64,000 bases of DNA, taken from Pseudobdellovibrionaceae bacterium. Its GTDB lineage: Bacteria > Bdellovibrionota > Bdellovibrionia > Bdellovibrionales > UBA1609. Each line of letters begins with the position of its first letter. The first letter of the stretch is position 1. Positions 61,209 to 64,000 of this stretch are shown one piece after another. The translations under genes and the position numbers were made by a program. Under the pieces are notes generated by a model. It worked only from the letters and a program-made list of their open reading frames with translations. It made no database searches and was not told the DNA's origin. The stretch is taken from positions 1,736,001-1,800,000 of the forward strand of contig JACKAM010000001.1 in NCBI GenBank assembly GCA_020635075.1, read 5' to 3'.

Positions 61209-62474
61209 ATGAAACGTTCGAAGATTGTTATTGGCACCGTTGGTGCTGTTTTGCTTTTGTTGATTTCGATTTTCGCATGGCAGAGGTTCACTGACTCCAA
61301 CCGCCTCCGACCTGTGAGCGATGAGGAATTGGGGGAGGCCATTTATCTGGCTGCCCAATACTTAGAAAAGCAAATTGAAGCCGACGGGCGGTTTGTTTAC
61401 CGCGTCAATGCCAACTCAAAGATTGAGGTCCCTGACAAATACAATGTCCTTCGCCACGCAGGCGCTATCTATTCTCTGGCTATGTATCTCAAGGCCTACC
61501 CCAACGAGGATTTTAAGGCTAAGACTTTGCAGGCGACCAAGTATTTAATTGATAACTCTCTAGGACCGGTGCGGGCAGCCCCCGGAACTTCCACCCTGTG
61601 GTCCACTCCTGAAATCCTTCGCGATCCCAAGTTTCGTCCCCAATCGAAATTGGGTGGAGCTGGCTTGGGCCTGGTGGCTTTGGTCAGTAGTTACCATCTC
61701 GACCCCAGTGTTATCGCTAAGGAAAAGCTAATAGAGGTCGGCCGATTTCTTGAGTTTATGCAAATGAAGGATGGCAATTTTCACTCTAAGTATTTTCCCG
61801 ACAAGGAGGGGCGTTCCAATGCCTGGGTCTCGCTGTACTATCCGGGAGAAGCCGCTCTAGGGGCCGTCATGCTTTATGCCATTGATCCGGATGTCCGCTG
61901 GCTCACCATCAGCGCCAAGGGGCTCTCCTATTTGGCCAATAAGCGAAAGGGCCAAGGCACCAATGTGGAAGCCGATCACTGGGCTCTTCTTGCCACCAAG
62001 GGACTTCTTTACCATCTTGACGAGTTTGAAGACCCTCCCGCACCACGAGAGATGTTGATCGAACACGGCAAACAAATTGTTCGCAAGATGCTTGAGGATT
62101 TTGATTCGGTGTCTTCTCGATCCGTCGCCTATGGGGGCTCCACCCGCGATGGAAGAACCACTCCGACGGCCACTCGCCTTGAGGGACTGCTGGCTGCTTA
62201 TGAGTTTTTGCCAGATTCTGAAGCAGAGTTAAAAGCCGAGGTTTTGCGGATCTGTGAATTGGGCATCGCCTTCCTAATCAAACACCAAATCCGCCAGGAA
62301 GGCCCCTTTAAAGGTGCGATCCCTCGAGCCATCGGTCCGGTTAAAAAAGGGAAAGACCGAAAATCAATTCGCCAGTTCAACCAGAGGGCGACTGAAATCC
62401 GCATCGATTATGTTCAACATGCACTCAGCGCTATGCTGCAATTGAGGGATATTCGCCAAAAGGCCCGCCCCTAA
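61209..62474 (+). CDS. Membrane-anchored alpha/alpha-toroid-like protein
   Basis: The ATG at 61209 starts a basic n-region and a membrane anchor (IVIGTVGAVLLLLISIFAW). The 421-residue product continues with paired helices and glycine turns typical of an (alpha/alpha)6 toroid: LRHAGAIYSLAMYLKAYP, LGGAGLGLVALVSSYHLD, YPGEAALGAVMLYAID, EADHWALLATKGLLYHL and TPTATRLEGLLAAYEFL. Such folds occur in glycosidases, terpene cyclases and binding proteins. No catalytic residue can be assigned. It is probably periplasmic. It follows the acyltransferase gene after 125 bp on the same strand. Confidence 0.65.
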   Translation: MKRSKIVIGTVGAVLLLLISIFAWQRFTDSNRLRPVSDEELGEAIYLAAQYLEKQIEADGRFVYRVNANSKIEVPDKYNVLRHAGAIYSLAMYLKAYPNEDFKAKTLQATKYLIDNSLGPVRAAPGTSTLWSTPEILRDPKFRPQSKLGGAGLGLVALVSSYHLDPSVIAKEKLIEVGRFLEFMQMKDGNFHSKYFPDKEGRSNAWVSLYYPGEAALGAVMLYAIDPDVRWLTISAKGLSYLANKRKGQGTNVEADHWALLATKGLLYHLDEFEDPPAPREMLIEHGKQIVRKMLEDFDSVSSRSVAYGGSTRDGRTTPTATRLEGLLAAYEFLPDSEAELKAEVLRICELGIAFLIKHQIRQEGPFKGAIPRAIGPVKKGKDRKSIRQFNQRATEIRIDYVQHALSAMLQLRDIRQKARP

Positions 62475-62513
62475 TGCCCCATTGGTCACCTTTAGATTTG
62501 CTCTGAAAATCGA

Positions 62514-62870
62514 TTATAGCTGATCGTATTTGTCGTTTTTACCGTGGGCCTTTTCCACCGGATACCTGATTGCGTTTTTGGCCATCTTTTGATCCAGAGC
62601 CTGCCCCAAATCGAAGTCATTCCTCTGAGCAAAGCGAAGGAGAAAAAATAGGGTATCCGCCAACTCATCCGCCACATATTCTCTCTGCTTGGGGTGCTGC
62701 AATAAGGCCTTTGACTGATCGTCATTTTTAAAGCGAAAGATCTCTAACAACTCAGTCGCTTCAGTAACCAGTCCAATGGCCAGGTCCTTGGGGCCATGAT
62801 ATTGATCCCAGTCTCTGGCCTCGCAAAATGCCTGAACTTTTTCCGTCCATTTTCGCCAATTCTGTTCCAT
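62514..62870 (-). CDS. MazG-like nucleotide pyrophosphohydrolase
   Basis: The 118-residue protein matches the small dCTPase/MazG-like group: a compact helical bundle with the metal motif LVTEATELLEIFRFKND (ExxE) and YVADELADTLFFLLRFAQ (ExxD). It hydrolyses a nucleoside triphosphate to monophosphate and pyrophosphate, probably to keep the nucleotide pool clean. The start ATG follows GAGG. It is divergent from the FecR-like gene. Confidence 0.85.
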   Translation of the reverse strand: MEQNWRKWTEKVQAFCEARDWDQYHGPKDLAIGLVTEATELLEIFRFKNDDQSKALLQHPKQREYVADELADTLFFLLRFAQRNDFDLGQALDQKMAKNAIRYPVEKAHGKNDKYDQL

Positions 62871-63017
62871 TTTTAAACCTCGCTGAAGTCATTGGATCTA
62901 GCCCTTTGGCTAGCATTCCTCAAGCTCAATTTGGATCAATTTTGAGGTCCAGTTTTCCAATTCGCTTCTCAGTCGATTTTCTTGAAATTCCGATAGGTTA
63001 CATAAGGAGAATCGGTT

Positions 63018-64000
63018 ATGGCCAACTACCTAAGACGCTTAATACTCGCTTTCTGTTTGTCCGCAGCTTGCTACTACGCAACCGAAGATTGGTACCGACG
63101 TACTAATGTTTCCATTGCCAGCACGGGAAGACAGGAACCCATCGCACTTTTGCAGGATCTCACCAACGAAGTGCAACGGAAACCCCTCACCCGCGTGATT
63201 TGGGAAACCATCTCCAAGGACGAAAACTTGTTTGCCGGTGAGGCCATTCGCACGTCCGATGACTCAGAAGCAAAAATCATGTTTTTGAAATCCGGAACAG
63301 TGATCGAACTCGAACCTGATTCGCTGGTGGTGCTAGAGGAAACGGACAGCGGGCTCTCTCTTGATTTCCTAAAAGGTAACCTATTTGTCAAAACAGCGGG
63401 CCAAGGAGCTCCAGGCTCAGAACTGACACTCAAATCAGGAAAAAGCGAAATCAATCTGCAGAATGCTGATATCAGTCTCTCCAAAAAGGGCCAGAGTGAC
63501 TCAGTTGACGTTCAGGTTTATGGCGGAACTGCCCAGGTCAAACAGGGCGAGAAAACGGTTACCCTCGACAAAGACAAGTCAGGAACTCTGAGCCAACAGG
63601 GAATGGATGTGACCAAAACACAAATCAAGGTTCTCTCTCCCCTTCCTGGTGATCCTGTCTACATCGATTCAAAACGCAGAGAGCCGGTGCAGTTTCAGTG
63701 GGAAAAACTCTCTGCCGACTACCGCGTGTTTGTTGAGCGTGGCCGCAGCCGAAACCGTATGGTTCGCAGCCGAGAGGGATTCGCCACTGGCGACAAAGGT
63801 CAATTTGCCGTCACTTCAGTAGCCGGCAAGTACTACTGGCAGCTCGTGGCGGAACCCACAAAGCCGGGCCTGCCGGTTTTGAAGTCAGCCGTCATTCCAT
63901 TTGCCGTGATGGCAAAGGTCCCTCCCGTCCAGCTTGAACCTGAGAACCGGGCACAGTTGGTTATTGAAGCAGCCGACCCCACCGTGCGCATCAAGTGGGC
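63018..64000 (+). CDS. FecR-like domain protein, C-terminus cut off by window edge
   Basis: The ATG at 63018 follows AAGGAGA by 7 bp. The frame is open to the window end (327 full codons). It starts with a hydrophobic segment (LRRLILAFCLSAACYYA), then a FecR-like domain (about residues 65-190): LFAGEAIRTSDDSEAKIMFLKSGTVIELEPDSLVVLEE and LDFLKGNLFVKTAG. A beta-rich section follows (LSPLPGDPVYIDSKRREPVQFQWEKL), apparently the first of two or more Ig-like repeats, since VPPVQLEPENRAQLVIEAADPTVRIKW resembles it. It is envelope-located. A role in surface sensing or polysaccharide binding is possible. Confidence 0.75.
   Translation, partial: MANYLRRLILAFCLSAACYYATEDWYRRTNVSIASTGRQEPIALLQDLTNEVQRKPLTRVIWETISKDENLFAGEAIRTSDDSEAKIMFLKSGTVIELEPDSLVVLEETDSGLSLDFLKGNLFVKTAGQGAPGSELTLKSGKSEINLQNADISLSKKGQSDSVDVQVYGGTAQVKQGEKTVTLDKDKSGTLSQQGMDVTKTQIKVLSPLPGDPVYIDSKRREPVQFQWEKLSADYRVFVERGRSRNRMVRSREGFATGDKGQFAVTSVAGKYYWQLVAEPTKPGLPVLKSAVIPFAVMAKVPPVQLEPENRAQLVIEAADPTVRIKW

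Noticed and set aside
1..64000. CRISPR array, tRNA or rRNA genes, prophage, transposase
   Set aside because: No spaced direct repeats, no cloverleaf with a T-loop, and no integrase or transposase frame were seen by reading; a dedicated scan was not possible here.

Overview
The window comes from a Gram-negative (diderm) bacterium with a GC content near 50%. It has many Sec-secreted lipoproteins (lipobox followed by Cys), outer-membrane barrels ending in Phe, AsmA-like and SLT-type envelope proteins, a secreted DUF1588/DUF1552 pair, small zinc-ribbon proteins and FecR-like proteins. This mix fits the Bdellovibrionota/Oligoflexia or a related 'deltaproteobacterial' lineage best. That is inference from gene families; no rRNA gene is present to settle it. 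Genes are tightly packed and convergent neighbours often touch or overlap. No tRNA, rRNA, CRISPR array, prophage or transposase gene was seen.

Layout. 0-2.5 kb: a truncated sensor kinase and a PA14/FnIII lipoprotein. 2.5-3.6 kb: a stand-alone rpsD with promoter, structured leader and terminator. 3.7-18.7 kb: mostly secreted proteins of unknown role (a large Gly-rich lipoprotein followed by a near-perfect 104-nt palindrome, a beta-helix lipoprotein, an HExxH metallopeptidase, a chalcone-isomerase-like protein, an Asp-protease-like TPR membrane protein), plus an AidB-like acyl-CoA dehydrogenase, a bactofilin-like membrane protein with an outer-membrane barrel, and an EEP-family lipoprotein. 18.7-24.3 kb: DUF1588/DUF1552 pair and small lipoproteins. 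24.3-31.3 kb: LTA-synthase-like sulfatase with an esterase, a lytic transglycosylase with a PilZ protein, YjbQ with TrmO, and an MFS transporter. 31.4-39.8 kb: mutM, small secreted proteins, sohB, an AsmA-like protein, greA. 39.9-43.1 kb: mgtE, a DHH phosphoesterase and two BFD-like [2Fe-2S] proteins tail to tail. 43.1-45.9 kb: two intergenic inverted-repeat elements that share their terminal sequence and bracket one lipoprotein gene. 45.8-49.6 kb: dtd, a porin and a TIM-barrel-like lipoprotein. 49.6-56.3 kb: a complete phosphate operon pstSCAB-phoU-phoB-phoR with a Pho-box promoter. 56.4-64 kb: histidine phosphatase, pdxJ, gloB, an alpha-oxoamine synthase coupled to a GNAT-fold acyltransferase, an alpha/alpha-toroid-like protein, a MazG-like pyrophosphohydrolase and a truncated FecR-like protein.

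How genes work together. The clearest functional unit is the phosphate operon: PstS, PstC, PstA and PstB import phosphate, PhoU links transport to signalling, and PhoR and PhoB respond through a Pho box in front of pstS. YjbQ/TrmO, the DHH/[2Fe-2S] pair, the esterase/LTA-synthase-like pair and the oxoamine synthase/acyltransferase pair are translationally coupled. The most unexplained structures are the paired inverted-repeat elements at 43134-43425 and 45597-45840 and the palindrome at 6484-6587.
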